A stretch of DNA of 64,000 bases. Source: Streptomyces violaceusniger. GTDB taxonomy: Bacteria > Actinomycetota > Actinomycetes > Streptomycetales > Streptomycetaceae. The position numbers and the translations under genes were made by a program. How positions within the stretch are numbered: position 1 is the stretch's first letter; the number at the start of each line of letters is the position of its first letter. The stretch covers positions 124,001 through 188,000 of the forward strand of contig BJHW01000002.1 of assembly GCA_005405945.1 (NCBI GenBank), given 5' to 3'. The notes below the pieces were generated by a model, which was not told where the DNA came from, did not search any database, and worked only from the letters and a program-made list of their open reading frames with translations. Shown here piece by piece: positions 18,878 to 28,962 of this stretch.

Positions 18878-18963
18878 GGGCCAAACCGTACCGGTGCCAC
18901 GGCACTTCGCGCCCCGCGGAGCCTGACCTGAACCCTGACCCCGGAGGGGTCTTCGCGGTTATG

Positions 18964-18982
18964 GTGAGCGGGATGTGAGCGG
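18964..18982 (+). promoter_or_regulatory. Direct repeat in the TetR/NACHT divergent promoter region
   Basis: GTGAGCGG occurs at 18964-18971 and again at 18975-18982, one helical turn apart. It lies 54 bp upstream of the NACHT start and ~90 bp from the TetR start. It could bind a regulator controlling either gene. No experimental motif is recognised. Confidence 0.35.
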
Positions 18983-19035
18983 TTGCACGGGGCTCGGCGG
19001 GGGACGCGCGCCGACGCCGCGAGGGAGGGGCTGCT

Positions 19036-22000
19036 GTGGACGGCGGCACGGTGGGGCTGCGGATCGCGTCGGCGGTGGTCGTGCCGGTGATCAAACGACT
19101 TGTGCTGCCGCCCGCGAGCGCGCCCGGCGCGGAGTACGGCGAACGGCCGGTACCGATCCGCCGGCTCGTCTCCTTCGCCAAGGAGCACCGCACCCTCACC
19201 GAGGACGATCTGCACAAGCTCGCCCGCGAGCTGGTCCGCCGCGCCGTGCGGGCCGCCGGGCCGCACGACCCGCCGATCGGCGCCGATGAGCACGACTCCG
19301 TGGGACAGGCGCTGACCCGCACCCTGCACGCCCTCGGCGATCTCGACATGGACGACGTGCACGCCTTCGCGCTCGGCCCGGAGCGGCTGGCCGCCGAGCT
19401 GTCCCGGCGCGCGGGCCCCGACACCCGCAGGCTCCTCAGCGACGACGCCGCCCGCTTCCACGACCGGCTCCTGGAGACGGCCTGTGTCCACCTCATGCGC
19501 TTCTTCAGCCAGCGGCCCGGGTTCGCGGCCCGAGCCCAGATCGAGCAGAGCCGCGAGATCCGGGAGCAGAGCGAGAAATTGGACGCCATCCTGCGGCGGC
19601 TGCCCGACATCAGCCGCCAGGACGCACAGTTCGAGGAGGAGTACGCGGCGTACGTCGTCGAGTGCCACGGCAGGCTCACCATCTACGGCGTGGACCTGCG
19701 CGAACCGGATGGCCAGGACTGGCCGCTGGAGACCGCGTATCTGAGCCTCCAGGCCAGGCCGTACCGCGATGGCACCGACCGGGTGCCGGTGGTGAACGGC
19801 GAGCCCGGCGCCGACCGGGACACCGAGACCGAGCGGGCCCCGGGCCCGGCCGAGGCGGTCTTCGCCACCTATGAGCGCGTCCTGCTGCGCGGGGTCGCCG
19901 GCACCGGCAAGACGACCCTCGTCCAGTGGCTGGCCCTCTCCACCGCGCGGCAGGAGCGGGTGCCGGGCGGGCTGTCCCAGCTGTTCGGGCGCGTCCCCTT
20001 CGTGCTGCCGCTGCGCACCCTGGCGCGCAAGGACTCCGAGCTGCCGATGCCCGAGGACTTCCTGCGCTGGATGGGCTGTCCGCTGGTGGGCACCGAGCCC
20101 GACGGATGGGCCGCGCGGGTGCTGCGGCACGGGCGCGGAGTGCTCCTGATCGACGGGGCCGATGAGATCCCGAAGGACGACCGGACCCGGGTGCGGGCCT
20201 GGCTGAAGAAGCTGCTCGCCGTCTTCCCCGGCAACCTGTGGCTGCTCACCTCCCGCCCCGCCGCCCTCGAACGGGGCTGGCTGGCCCGCGAGGGCTTCCA
20301 GGAGTTCGCGCTCGCCGCGATGCGGCCCGCCGACATGAAGCAGTTCATCCGGCGCTGGCACACGGCCGCCGGCGCCTCGCAGGAGCTCGGCGATGCGCTG
20401 ACGCAGTCGCTGCGCAGCAGCCCCGAGCTGAGCCGGCTGGCGACCAATCCGCTGATGTGCGGCCTGATCTGCGCCCTGCACCGGGAGCGGCGCGGCTTCC
20501 TGCCCCAGGGGCGCGCCTCCCTGTACGAGGCGGCCCTGTCCATGCTCCTGGAGCGGCGCGACCTGGAGCGCGAGGTCTACGGGCGCAGCCGTAAGCCCGT
20601 CCTGGACCAGAAGTCGGCCACGGAGCCGCTCCAGAGGCTCGCGTACTGGCTGATCCGCAACGAGCGGACCCAACTGGACCGCCCGGACGCGGTGAACGTG
20701 GTACGGCGGCTGCAGCCCTCCGTGCCCCGCCTCGCCGAAGTCGGAACGGCGGAGGAGGCCCTTCAGCACCTGCTGGAGCGCTCCGGTCTGCTGCGCGAAC
20801 CCGCCCCGGGCGCGGTCAACTTCATCCACCGCACCTTCCAGGACTTCCTGGGCGCCCGGGCCGTACTGGAAGAACGCGATATGGGCATGCTGGTGAACAA
20901 CGCACACCTGGACCAGTGGGAGGACGTGGTGCAGATGGCCGTCGCACAGGCTCGCCACCAAGAGCGTGCCGACCTGCTGACTCGTTTGCGCGAGCGGGGA
21001 GACCGGGAGCAGGACGCGACGGTCCAGGCGCGGTTACGGCTCCTCGCGCTCGCCTCCCTCGAACAGGCCACCCGCCTGGAGCCCACGGTCCGCGAGGCCA
21101 TCGAGGACCGGGCCGCGCGGCTGCTCCCGCCGCGCAGTCTGCGGGAGGCCAGGTCCCTGGCGCAGACCGGCCCGCTGCTGCTGGGCCTGCTGCCCGATGC
21201 CAAGGACCTGGAGGGCGACGAGGAGCTGGCCACCGTCCACGCGATCTGCCAGATCGGCGGGGACGCCGCCATCCCCAGGCTCCGGGAGTTCCTGGGCACC
21301 GGCCAGCCCGCGGTGCGTGCCCAGTTGCTCGCCCACTGGGACCGGTTCGACACCGAGGTGTACGCCGAGGAGATCGTACGGCCGCTCCTCGACGCCGCGC
21401 CCGAGGAGATCGTCACGGTGCGCTCCCACGCCGAGCTGGAGGCCCTGCGCACCATGTCCGGCTATCAACGCGTCGGCCTCCACGGCGACTTCGCCCCCGA
21501 GGCGATCCGTGCCGCGCTCGACCCGCGGCACCTGCGCGAGCTGCGCCTGCGCAACACCCTCCAGCTGGAGGACCTCGACCTGCTCTCCGCCTATCCCGAG
21601 CTGGAGACCCTCGCCCTCCAGGGCTGCCGGAACGTGAAGGACCCCGCGCCGCTGACCCGGCTGCCCCGGCTGCGGCGGCTGGAGCTGCGGGACCTGCCCC
21701 AGTTCGAGCCATTGCTGAAGCTGGCGGACTGCCCCCGTCTCGAGGGGCTTCTCATCGGGCCTGAGGTGCCCTGGCGCGGCCTGTCCGACCTGCCGCGCCC
21801 CGCCGAGCTGCGGCTGCTCTCGCTGCCGTCGTCGGCGGCGCAGCTCGCGGGGATCGTGGAGTGCCGGGGGCTGGAGGAACTGCGGCTCCAGGACGCCAGC
21901 GAGCGGCTGACGCCGGACGAATGGGGCTCGCTCATCGCCGAGTTGCCCGAGCTGCGCAAGCTGACGCTCTCCCCGCAGCAGCTGAGCATGCTGCTGTTCG

Positions 22001-22257
22001 CCCCCCGCACCGAGATACCCCAGGTCACCCACCTGGACGTATGGGCCAGGGCCGGAGTCGCGGTTCCGCTGCGGCGGATCGCCCGGCGGCTACCGGGACT
22101 TGAGGAGATCCATCTGTCGCAGGTGGCGGAGCTGGACCTCGCCTCTCTCGCCGGACTGCGGCGGCTGCGCCGGGTGCGGCTGGTCTACCCGGGCGAGATC
22201 CGCGGCGCGGACTCGCTGCCCGAGAGCGTCGACCTCGACATCTATCCGCACCCCTGA
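19036..22257 (+). CDS. NACHT-domain STAND NTPase with C-terminal LRR-like repeats
   Basis: A 1073-residue NLR-like protein. The N-terminal ~200 residues are helical, like the NACHT-associated helical domains of bacteria. The NACHT module follows, with Walker A GVAGTGKTT (Lys ~292), Walker B LLIDGADEI (Asp ~373), sensor LLTSRP and a winged-helix-like region. From about residue 790 there are irregular leucine-rich units (LRELRLRNTLQLEDLDLL, LETLALQG, LRRLELRDLP, LEELRLQ, LRKLTLSP). GTG 19036 has GAGGGAGGGG upstream. Bacterial NACHT proteins include anti-phage proteins that oligomerise on sensing invasion. Here the effector would be the N-terminal domain, and no nuclease, TIR or protease domain is recognisable. 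Signalling or regulation is also possible. Confidence 0.88.
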   Translation: MDGGTVGLRIASAVVVPVIKRLVLPPASAPGAEYGERPVPIRRLVSFAKEHRTLTEDDLHKLARELVRRAVRAAGPHDPPIGADEHDSVGQALTRTLHALGDLDMDDVHAFALGPERLAAELSRRAGPDTRRLLSDDAARFHDRLLETACVHLMRFFSQRPGFAARAQIEQSREIREQSEKLDAILRRLPDISRQDAQFEEEYAAYVVECHGRLTIYGVDLREPDGQDWPLETAYLSLQARPYRDGTDRVPVVNGEPGADRDTETERAPGPAEAVFATYERVLLRGVAGTGKTTLVQWLALSTARQERVPGGLSQLFGRVPFVLPLRTLARKDSELPMPEDFLRWMGCPLVGTEPDGWAARVLRHGRGVLLIDGADEIPKDDRTRVRAWLKKLLAVFPGNLWLLTSRPAALERGWLAREGFQEFALAAMRPADMKQFIRRWHTAAGASQELGDALTQSLRSSPELSRLATNPLMCGLICALHRERRGFLPQGRASLYEAALSMLLERRDLEREVYGRSRKPVLDQKSATEPLQRLAYWLIRNERTQLDRPDAVNVVRRLQPSVPRLAEVGTAEEALQHLLERSGLLREPAPGAVNFIHRTFQDFLGARAVLEERDMGMLVNNAHLDQWEDVVQMAVAQARHQERADLLTRLRERGDREQDATVQARLRLLALASLEQATRLEPTVREAIEDRAARLLPPRSLREARSLAQTGPLLLGLLPDAKDLEGDEELATVHAICQIGGDAAIPRLREFLGTGQPAVRAQLLAHWDRFDTEVYAEEIVRPLLDAAPEEIVTVRSHAELEALRTMSGYQRVGLHGDFAPEAIRAALDPRHLRELRLRNTLQLEDLDLLSAYPELETLALQGCRNVKDPAPLTRLPRLRRLELRDLPQFEPLLKLADCPRLEGLLIGPEVPWRGLSDLPRPAELRLLSLPSSAAQLAGIVECRGLEELRLQDASERLTPDEWGSLIAELPELRKLTLSPQQLSMLLFAPRTEIPQVTHLDVWARAGVAVPLRRIARRLPGLEEIHLSQVAELDLASLAGLRRLRRVRLVYPGEIRGADSLPESVDLDIYPHP

Positions 22258-22299
22258 CCGGCACTATCTGCGACGGTGCCGCGTTCACCTGGTGGGATG

Positions 22300-22316
22300 T
22301 TTACCCAGGGGGTAAA
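22300..22316. promoter_or_regulatory. Short perfect inverted repeat before the second ATPase gene
   Basis: TTTACCC-AGG-GGGTAAA is a perfect 7-bp-arm palindrome 41 bp upstream of the ATPase start at 22358, in an A/T-richer patch. It is a plausible operator or promoter-associated site for the ATPase/binding-protein pair. Confidence 0.45.
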
Positions 22317-22357
22317 TTCAGGATTGTAGGCGTAGTGGGTACGGATGTCAGCGGCTG

Positions 22358-24499
22358 ATGTCTCGGGGAGCGGTGCCGCCCGTCTCCGAGGTCACGGCTG
22401 CCGGGCAGCAGAGGACGACTGAGGCGGGTCGCAACGGGATGCGCGTATCGGAAGGGTCACCGCTCTATGGCCGGGACCCGGTGCTGCGCTCGCTCGTGCC
22501 CCGGCTGACCGGCCTGGCCTACGACGAGCGGTCCCGGGTCGGCCGGGAGCACCAGGGCGACCTGCCCGTGGTGCTGCTGACGGGCTATCACGGCATGGGG
22601 CGCAGCGCCGTCCTGGAGGAGCTGGCGGCGCGCTACCGGGACCGGCTGCCGCTGGCCCACGTCCGGGCCGTGGCCACCGAATCCGCCACCTTCCCGCCCG
22701 CCCCGGCCGACGGCGGCGCCCCCACCGCCTCCACCCTGGTGGAGATCCTCGCGGAGCTGGTGTGCGGGCTCGCCCCCGCGTTGCGCCGTCGCTTCCCCGT
22801 CCTGGTGCCCGGCCTGTTCGCCGTCTCCGGCTGGTACCACGGCAACGGCGAGCAGCGGGACGCCGCGTGTCTGAGGTTCGCCCGGCTGCTGCTCGCCTGC
22901 CGCCTCGCCGACGGGGACGAGAACACGCTGAGACACGCCTGGGCCACCGCCGTCGAAGGCCGTCTGGAGACCATCGACGCGGAGGCCGACGCGGAGTGGG
23001 GCCGGGACGCGGTCACCGCCGCCGTGGTGGCCGAGTACGCCGAACGGCACCAGCCGGCCGCGGCCCAGGAGTGGTACCGCCGCCGCTTTCCCCGGGGCGC
23101 GGACGGTCAGGATCCGCTGGTGCTGCTGGGGGAGTGGTTCCAGCGGGGCGGCGACTACCGGCACGCTGCCGAGCAGAGCCTGATGGCCGCCTTCCTCCAC
23201 GATGTCGCCTCCTCCTACGGCAGGCTCCAGCGGTGGAACCGCGAACCGTGGCCGCTCATCCTGCTCGACGACGCCCACTGCCCGCCCGGGCAGGACTTCC
23301 TCGACCTGCTCCTCGAACACCGCGCGCTGCCCGAACGCCCCGACCACGAGGAGCTCGTCGTCGTGGCCACCCGGCTCGGCGGCTTACCCGAGGACGCGTC
23401 CGACGCCGTCCGCCGCGACCTGCCCGACCTGGTGAAGTCCTCCGGCTGGCAGCGCAGGGGCCTGGCCCCGTCCGCCGGGCTGCTCGCCGTCCCGCTGACC
23501 CCGCTGAGCCGGGACGACATCCTGCCCCTCCTGGTGCCCGGCTGGCCCACCCGGCCGCTCCACCCCTATCTGGCGTCCGCCGTGCACTCCCTGACCGGCG
23601 GGCACCCCGCGGTGACCACCGTGCTGTGCGCGGCGGTCCTGGACGCCACCAAGCGTGGCCGCGGCGTGGACCCGCGGGACCTCCTCGAACTGAACGCGAA
23701 GGACGGCCGCCCGGTCACCGAGGCGCTCCTGGAGCGGCTGCTCCCGGACCGGCGCCAGCGCGACCGGCTGACCCTGCTCTCGCTCGCCCGCGACAGCACC
23801 GCGGCCGAGGCACTGGCAGAGCATCTGCGGCTCCAGGGCCCGGACCAGCTGCCGGCCAACTCCGCCACCGACTACCTCGAAGAGCAGCAGTGGCAGCAGC
23901 TCACCCCGCCCGACCAGCCGTTGGTCACCGACGCGCTGCTGCGCACCCTGCTGGTGCACGAGGCGCGCCGCACCTCCTCGCGGGCCGAGGACGGCCGCAG
24001 CTGGCAGGACATCCACCGCTTCCTGCGGATGCACCACGCCCAGCGCGGTGAGAGCGGCGAGGCCGACGCGCTGCGGCACACCCTCGCGGCCGGGAACGCC
24101 GAGACGGTGGTGGCCATGCTGACCGAGGAGTTCCAGTCGGAGAAGGACGCGCACGCCGCCGCCCACTGGCTGCTGTGCCTCCAGTACGCCGCCACCGCGC
24201 CCACCCCACCGGCCGAGGAGTGGACCGACGAACGGATGCAGATCGCCCTCGGCGCGCACGACGGCCGGTACGCCGAACTGCACGAGATCGAGCGCTGCGT
24301 CAACCGGCTGCTGCACGCCCTGTGGCATGTCCTGGAGCCGCACGCCGAGCCGGACCCCGATATGTGCAAGGCGGTCGGGGAGGAGCTGGCCTATCTCTCA
24401 CCGCGCCATCCGTCCTGGCACGCCGTCCTGGGCCAGGCGGCCCGCAACTGGCCCGTGGCGGCGCGGAAGAAGCGCCCCTTCCCTATCTCCGGTCAGTGA
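22358..24499 (+). CDS. STAND/AAA-type P-loop ATPase with Lys-to-Arg Walker A
   Basis: A 713-residue soluble protein with one ATPase domain near the N-terminus and a long helical C-terminal half. Walker A reads GYHGMGRS (residues ~76-83), where the catalytic Lys is replaced by Arg ~82. Walker B is LILLDDAH (Asp ~304-305), so ATP may be bound weakly or hydrolysed slowly. The C-terminal half (LLSLARDSTAAEAL onward) resembles the winged-helix and helical-repeat part of STAND proteins. ATG 22358 and ATG 22439 are both possible starts; neither has a strong ribosome-binding site. It is followed after 6 bp by the membrane-tethered binding protein, and the two appear to form one functional unit. I do not recognise a named family. 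Confidence 0.7.
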   Translation: MSRGAVPPVSEVTAAGQQRTTEAGRNGMRVSEGSPLYGRDPVLRSLVPRLTGLAYDERSRVGREHQGDLPVVLLTGYHGMGRSAVLEELAARYRDRLPLAHVRAVATESATFPPAPADGGAPTASTLVEILAELVCGLAPALRRRFPVLVPGLFAVSGWYHGNGEQRDAACLRFARLLLACRLADGDENTLRHAWATAVEGRLETIDAEADAEWGRDAVTAAVVAEYAERHQPAAAQEWYRRRFPRGADGQDPLVLLGEWFQRGGDYRHAAEQSLMAAFLHDVASSYGRLQRWNREPWPLILLDDAHCPPGQDFLDLLLEHRALPERPDHEELVVVATRLGGLPEDASDAVRRDLPDLVKSSGWQRRGLAPSAGLLAVPLTPLSRDDILPLLVPGWPTRPLHPYLASAVHSLTGGHPAVTTVLCAAVLDATKRGRGVDPRDLLELNAKDGRPVTEALLERLLPDRRQRDRLTLLSLARDSTAAEALAEHLRLQGPDQLPANSATDYLEEQQWQQLTPPDQPLVTDALLRTLLVHEARRTSSRAEDGRSWQDIHRFLRMHHAQRGESGEADALRHTLAAGNAETVVAMLTEEFQSEKDAHAAAHWLLCLQYAATAPTPPAEEWTDERMQIALGAHDGRYAELHEIERCVNRLLHALWHVLEPHAEPDPDMCKAVGEELAYLSPRHPSWHAVLGQAARNWPVAARKKRPFPISGQ

Positions 24500-24505
24500 G
24501 GAACC

Positions 24506-26088
24506 ATGCTGCTCCGTCTGTTCCGCCGTCATCCTCGCGAGTGGGGGCCGCTCGAATGGCTGGCCGTCCTCGGAATCGGCGTCCTGGTCGCCGCCGCGAT
24601 CACCATCGCCGTCAACCTCGCCCAGGGCCCCGGCAGGTGCGGTGACGACCTGCGGGACATCGACGGGGACTGTGTGGGCGTGACCGAGGAAGCCTTCGAG
24701 GCGGACCCGCGCGTCGAAAGCCTCATCGGGGCGGTGGCGGACGAGAACGCCCGGGTGAGGCGGGACTGGGAGGACCCGTCGAGCGGGCCCAGGATCCCGT
24801 ACGTACGGATCGCGCTGATGATGCCCTTCACCGCGGACGACCACAGCGCCATGACGGCGGACATGATCCGCCGCGGCATCGCGGGTGCCCTGGCCGCCCA
24901 GCGGCAGGCCAACCGCTTCGGCGGACCGCACTACCAACTGCTGCTCGCCCCCGACGGCCGCAACCTCGACCAGTGGGAGCCCGTCGTCGACCGTCTCGCC
25001 GAGCTGACCAAGGACACCCGGGCGCCGCTGGTGGGCGTGACCGGCATCCCCAGCAGCACACCGGAGACCCGTAAGGCGATCGCCGCGCTCAGCAGGCACA
25101 GCATCCCCACCGTCGGCCCGGTCATCACCGCGGCCAACATGAACTCCCCGTACTTCTTCAAGACCTCGCCCAACAACGACCAGTTCGCCCGCGCCCTCAA
25201 GCTCTACCTGGACCGGAAGCCGGCCCGGCACAGAGGCTTCCTGGTCTGGGACAACCGCAGCGAGGACGTCTACTCCCAGAACCTGCGCAGCGTCTTCGAG
25301 CGGCACTTCGGCGACGCGTACGACCTGACCAACCACAACTCCAACTTCACCGGCACCTCCGGAACCGACAAGGGCATTCCCCAGCGGTTCACCGACGCCG
25401 TGCAGAAGATCTGCAACGAGAAGTCCGACACCGTCTTCTTCGCGGGTCGCGACCAGGACCTCCCCGCCTTCATGGAGCGCATGGCGCAGGAGGGCAGCTG
25501 CGGGCGCACCACGACGCTGCGCATCCTGAAGGTCGGCATCGGCCTGGAGCCCACGCTCACCGGGGACGCGCCCCGCCGGTGGCTGGACGAGGCACGCGCC
25601 ACGATCGTCGACGCCTCCGCCGTCGACCCCGCCTGGTGGAAGGGGAAGCCCAAGAAGGCGCTCGGCCGCTTCCTGGACCGTTTCGAGGAGATCGAGGCCC
25701 AGCACAAGCTGGGGAGAAGCCGCTCGACGACGGCTACGCCGTGATGTACCACGACGCCTTCACCCTGCTCGCGGGCGCCGTGGACCGCACCTTCGCCGAG
25801 ATCAACGAGGGCGGCAAGAAGACGCCCGAGGCGTTGAGCATCCCGACGAAGGACGATGTGTACAACACCCTCATCATTCCGAGCATCGCCGGTGACGGGT
25901 GCAGCTCCTGCCTGGTCGGCGCCGGAGGCACCTACGGGTTCGAGGGCCCGGGCAAGAACGACCAGTGGGCCGTGTGCAAGCCCGTGCCCGTGGTCGAGTT
26001 CCCGTCGAGCGCCCGCTCCGGCGATCCGGGCGCACCGGGCCTCTACCGCACCTACCGGAACGGCTCCGGGAACGCCTGCCCCTCCTGA
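24506..26088 (+). CDS. Membrane-anchored type-1 periplasmic-binding-like protein (frame broken once)
   Basis: A ~527-residue protein with an N-terminal transmembrane anchor (WLAVLGIGVLVAAAITIAV, residues ~17-35) and an extracellular receptor-like domain of the Leu/Ile/Val-binding (type-1) fold: RIALMMPFTADDHSAM, LVGVTGIPSSTPETRKAI, SPYFFKTSPNNDQFARALKL, FLVWDN. There is no lipobox and no permease gene nearby, so a sensor is more likely than a transporter subunit. ATG 24506 follows GAGGAA directly after the ATPase stop. The frame is broken at the G4 run 25711-25714; one extra G joins AQHKLG to EKPLDDGYAVMYHDAF. It probably reports an outside ligand to the ATPase upstream, by inference from gene order only. 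Confidence 0.75.
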
Positions 26089-26115
26089 CGTCAACCGCGG
26101 GCCGCGCGCGGCGGC

Positions 26116-26912
26116 TCAGCCGGTCTTGCGCGCCACCCCGCCGTAGTAGCCGATCTCCCCGGGCCCGGTCGGCGGCGGGGCGTCCGGGCGCCAGAACGGG
26201 ACCTCGACCAGACCGGGCTCGACGAGGGTGAAGCCGTCGAACAACCGCTCGATCCGGTCGCGGGACCGCAGGCTCAAGGTGGCGGTGGCATCGTCGTAGA
26301 CGGCCGAGGCCGCGCTGCGGTCGGCGAAGTCGCCCGTGGCGTGGGAGAGCACCAGGAAGCTTCCGGCGGGCAGCGCGTCGCGCAGGGTGGCGACGACCCG
26401 CTCGGGCCGCTCCGCCTCGGTGAGGAAGTGGACGATGGCCACGAGGAGCACCGCGACCGGCCGGTCGAAGTCGATGACCTGGCGGACCTCGGGGTGGTCC
26501 AGGATGGCCCGCGGATCGCGCAGATCGGCGAGCGCGATGCTGGTCGCGGCCGAGCCGCGCAGAAGCACATTGGCGTACGTGTTGACGATGGGGTCGTTGT
26601 CGACGTACGCGACGCGCACGTCCGGCGCCAACTCGCGGGCGATCTCGTGCACATTGGGGGAGCTGGGCAGTCCGGTGCCGATGTCGAGGATCTGCCGGAT
26701 ACCGCTGTCGACCACATAGCGCACGGCGCGCCGCAGGAAGTCGCGGTTGGCCCGTACGCCGCTCCACACCTCGGGCGCCGCGGCGGCGAGCCGGTCACCG
26801 GCGTCGCGGTCCACCTCGTAGTTGTTCTTGCCCCCAGCAGGTAGTCGTAGATCCGGGCAGGGTGCGGCCTGCTGGTATCGATCTCCTCGGCGCGGAAGCC
26901 GTTCTCCGTCAA
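26116..26912 (-). CDS. SAM-dependent methyltransferase, DUF574/SAV2177 type (frame broken once)
   Basis: A ~265-residue class I methyltransferase of the actinobacterial SAV2177 group. The N-terminus ARIYDYLLGGKNNYEVD is the family hallmark, followed by GIRQILDIGTGLPSSPNVHE (SAM-binding motif I), VAYVDNDPIV (motif II) and a C-terminus with FWRPD and GYYGGVARK. Many copies occur per Streptomyces genome and the substrate is generally unknown. TTG 26912 is the start. The frame is broken at the C5 run 26831-26835; adding one base restores LLGGKNNYEVD exactly. It is convergent with the binding-protein gene, 27 bp apart. Confidence 0.9.
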
Positions 26913-27041
26913 CGCAAGTGCTCCTCTCGACGACCGTCACGGCCCCCGCCCGCGTTCGACTGGCGAACAGCTTCCCACACCAACCCCGGTCCTGGATGCC
27001 GGAGTTCTCCGCACCCGGGCCCTCCGGGGCCGGGCGGCCGG

Positions 27042-27880
27042 TCAGCTCTCGGCCGCCGCCGGCTCCGCCTTCGCCTCGACCCGGGTCTCGGCGTCCGCTG
27101 CCGGCTTGGGCTTGGGCTTGGCCTCGGCTTCCGCCTCCGCGGCTGCCGCTGCCGCCGCGGCGGCGCGGGCCTGGCCCTTGCGGCGCGACCGCTTGCCGTA
27201 AAGGGCCGTCCAGGTGCCGAGGGAAGCCAGCACGGCGTAGATCAGGACCGGGCTCAGGACCACCATGGTGTCGGTGCTGAGGGTGTAGGACAGCACGACC
27301 CGGACCGCGGACTCGACGCAGTAGGCCACGCCCCAGACGGTCGTCATCGTCATCATGGCCTTGCGGAAGCCATCGACGTGCCACAGGCCGTTCCACCAGG
27401 CGGTGCTCGCCTCGGTGCCGTCGGTGGCGAATTTTCGCCCCAGGTAGAACATCAGGGGGCGCGGCGCCAGCAGCGTCGCCAGGCAGAGCACCCCGAACAG
27501 TCCGGTGACGCACGAGTCCTTGATCAGCAGCGCCCGGGCCGAATGCGCGCCGACGGTCGACACCACGGCGGTGATCACGATGAACACCAGGGTGACGATG
27601 GCGAGTTCATCGAGGCGGCGGCGCCAGGCGAGATGAACGGCCCCGTCGACCACCGGCCAGGCGCTGCTGATCAGCAGCGCGGCGAATTCGCTGAAGCCGT
27701 GGTCGCGCAGTGCGTTGTACGTGATGATCGGTGCGACGACATTGAGGCTGAGCGTGACGACCCAGCCGAGAATGGCGGCTCTCTTGGACCGGGCGGGCGC
27801 TTTGGGCCGCTCGCCGGTCGGTGGTGCCCCGTATCCGATGCGCTCGATGCGCCTTGCGTGGTCGAGTCCTGAGTGAGCAC
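27042..27880 (-). CDS. VC0807-like integral membrane protein (frame broken once)
   Basis: A ~279-residue protein with about six predicted membrane helices (for example ILGWVVTLSLNVVAPIITY, LAIVTLVFIVITAVVST, MVVLSPVLIYAVLASLGTW) and the conserved WNGLWHVDGFRKAM segment. These resemble the VC0807 family, whose function is unknown. The C-terminal tail is Ala/Glu/Lys-rich and low complexity. GTG 27880 is chosen because AGGGG lies just upstream. The frame is broken at the C4 run 27827-27830, where one base links the first ~18 residues to APPTGERPKAPARSK. Similarity is from memory of the family pattern only. Confidence 0.7.
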
Positions 27881-28173
27881 GGTTCCCCTGTACGTGTGCC
27901 TGGTGGTGCTGTGCGTGGTGGTGCGAGAAAAGAGAAATGTAAAGCAGCCGTGTCGTCAGAGGACAGCGCCGGGACGCCAAATGTCGCCAAAAACATTGGT
28001 GTTTTGAGAAGTCACCGCCCATTGCGCTGAGAAGCCCTGGGAAAAGCGGTTTGCGAACACCGTCCGGTTAACGGCAGTTTCCGATGTGTGCGGTGCGTTG
28101 GAAAATCCGGCCGCTCCCCCTGATAACGGGTCATTGCGGGGCTTCTGCTGAACATCGGCCTGATGCCCTGGGT
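27881..28173. other. A/T-richer intergenic region with no gene seen
   Basis: About 290 bp between two minus-strand genes. It contains unusually A/T-rich patches (for example GAGAAAAGAGAAATGTAAAG around 27924-27943 and AAAAACATTGGTGTTTTGAG near 27988-28007). It probably holds the promoter of the VC0807-like gene. I see no coding frame with good support. Confidence 0.5.
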
Positions 28174-28962
28174 CTAGCTGAAGATGGCGATGGCCTCGAT
28201 GGTCAGCTCACCGGTCCCCGGGTTCCAGTCCCGTACCTTGCCCAGACAGCGCGCCGGGAAGGTGCCCTCGTGGCTGTCGTCGTTGCGCAGCCCGTCCGTG
28301 GCGCAGACCACGCGCACCTGGGGGCCCTCGGCCGGGTCCTCCGGGTCGCCGTACGGGGCGAGGAAGACGGTGCGCGAGGAGGTCTGGCCGGCCTTGCGGA
28401 ACCGGCCCCTGATGGAGACGAAGTCCTCGATGTCGCGCAGCCGGACGCTCTCCGCGGCCCCCGGGCCCGGGCGGTCGACCGTGTCCAGAGCCCGGGCCAG
28501 CGCGTGGTTCCAGGTGATGGTGCCGGTCCTGAGGTCGCCGTGGACGATGGCGTCGGTCCGTTCGAGGGTGTCCACGATGAGGCCGATCGCCGTGATGGGC
28601 TTGGCGCTCTCGATGTACATGCTGATTTCCTCGCGGCTGACGTTCCGGCCGCCGCTGACGCCCACGCCGAAGAGCCGGGCCCGCAGCGAGCCGTCCGCGG
28701 TGCGGGTGATCCGGTGCTGGACCTCCCGCTCCAGTGCCTTCTCGTAACGGCCCATCTCGTAGAGGTTCATGATGGCCCGGTCGTGGAGGTAGAGGCAGAT
28801 GCCCTCGGTGGGCTTCTCCGGGCTCGATCTGAGCCGTTTGCGGTGCCGGTGCACCCGGACCGCCAGCCAGGCCACGGCGGCGATCAGGCTCACGGCGGTC
28901 ATCAGCCACACGAGCATCCAGGGCCACCAGACGCTCCACCACATTCCGCTGTCAACAGCCAC
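28174..28962 (-). CDS. Single-pass membrane protein with cytosolic domain (DUF6414-like?)
   Basis: A 262-residue protein with one N-terminal hydrophobic segment (MLVWLMTAVSLIAAVAWLAV, residues ~16-35), a basic stop-transfer sequence, then a ~215-residue soluble domain. The domain begins YLHDRAIMNLYEMG and contains FGVGVSGGRNVSREE. Its overall layout recalls DUF6414 proteins, but I hold this only weakly. GTG 28962 overlaps the end of the VWA lipoprotein gene by 11 bp, so it belongs to that minus-strand operon. Function unknown. Confidence 0.7.
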   Translation of the reverse strand: MAVDSGMWWSVWWPWMLVWLMTAVSLIAAVAWLAVRVHRHRKRLRSSPEKPTEGICLYLHDRAIMNLYEMGRYEKALEREVQHRITRTADGSLRARLFGVGVSGGRNVSREEISMYIESAKPITAIGLIVDTLERTDAIVHGDLRTGTITWNHALARALDTVDRPGPGAAESVRLRDIEDFVSIRGRFRKAGQTSSRTVFLAPYGDPEDPAEGPQVRVVCATDGLRNDDSHEGTFPARCLGKVRDWNPGTGELTIEAIAIFS

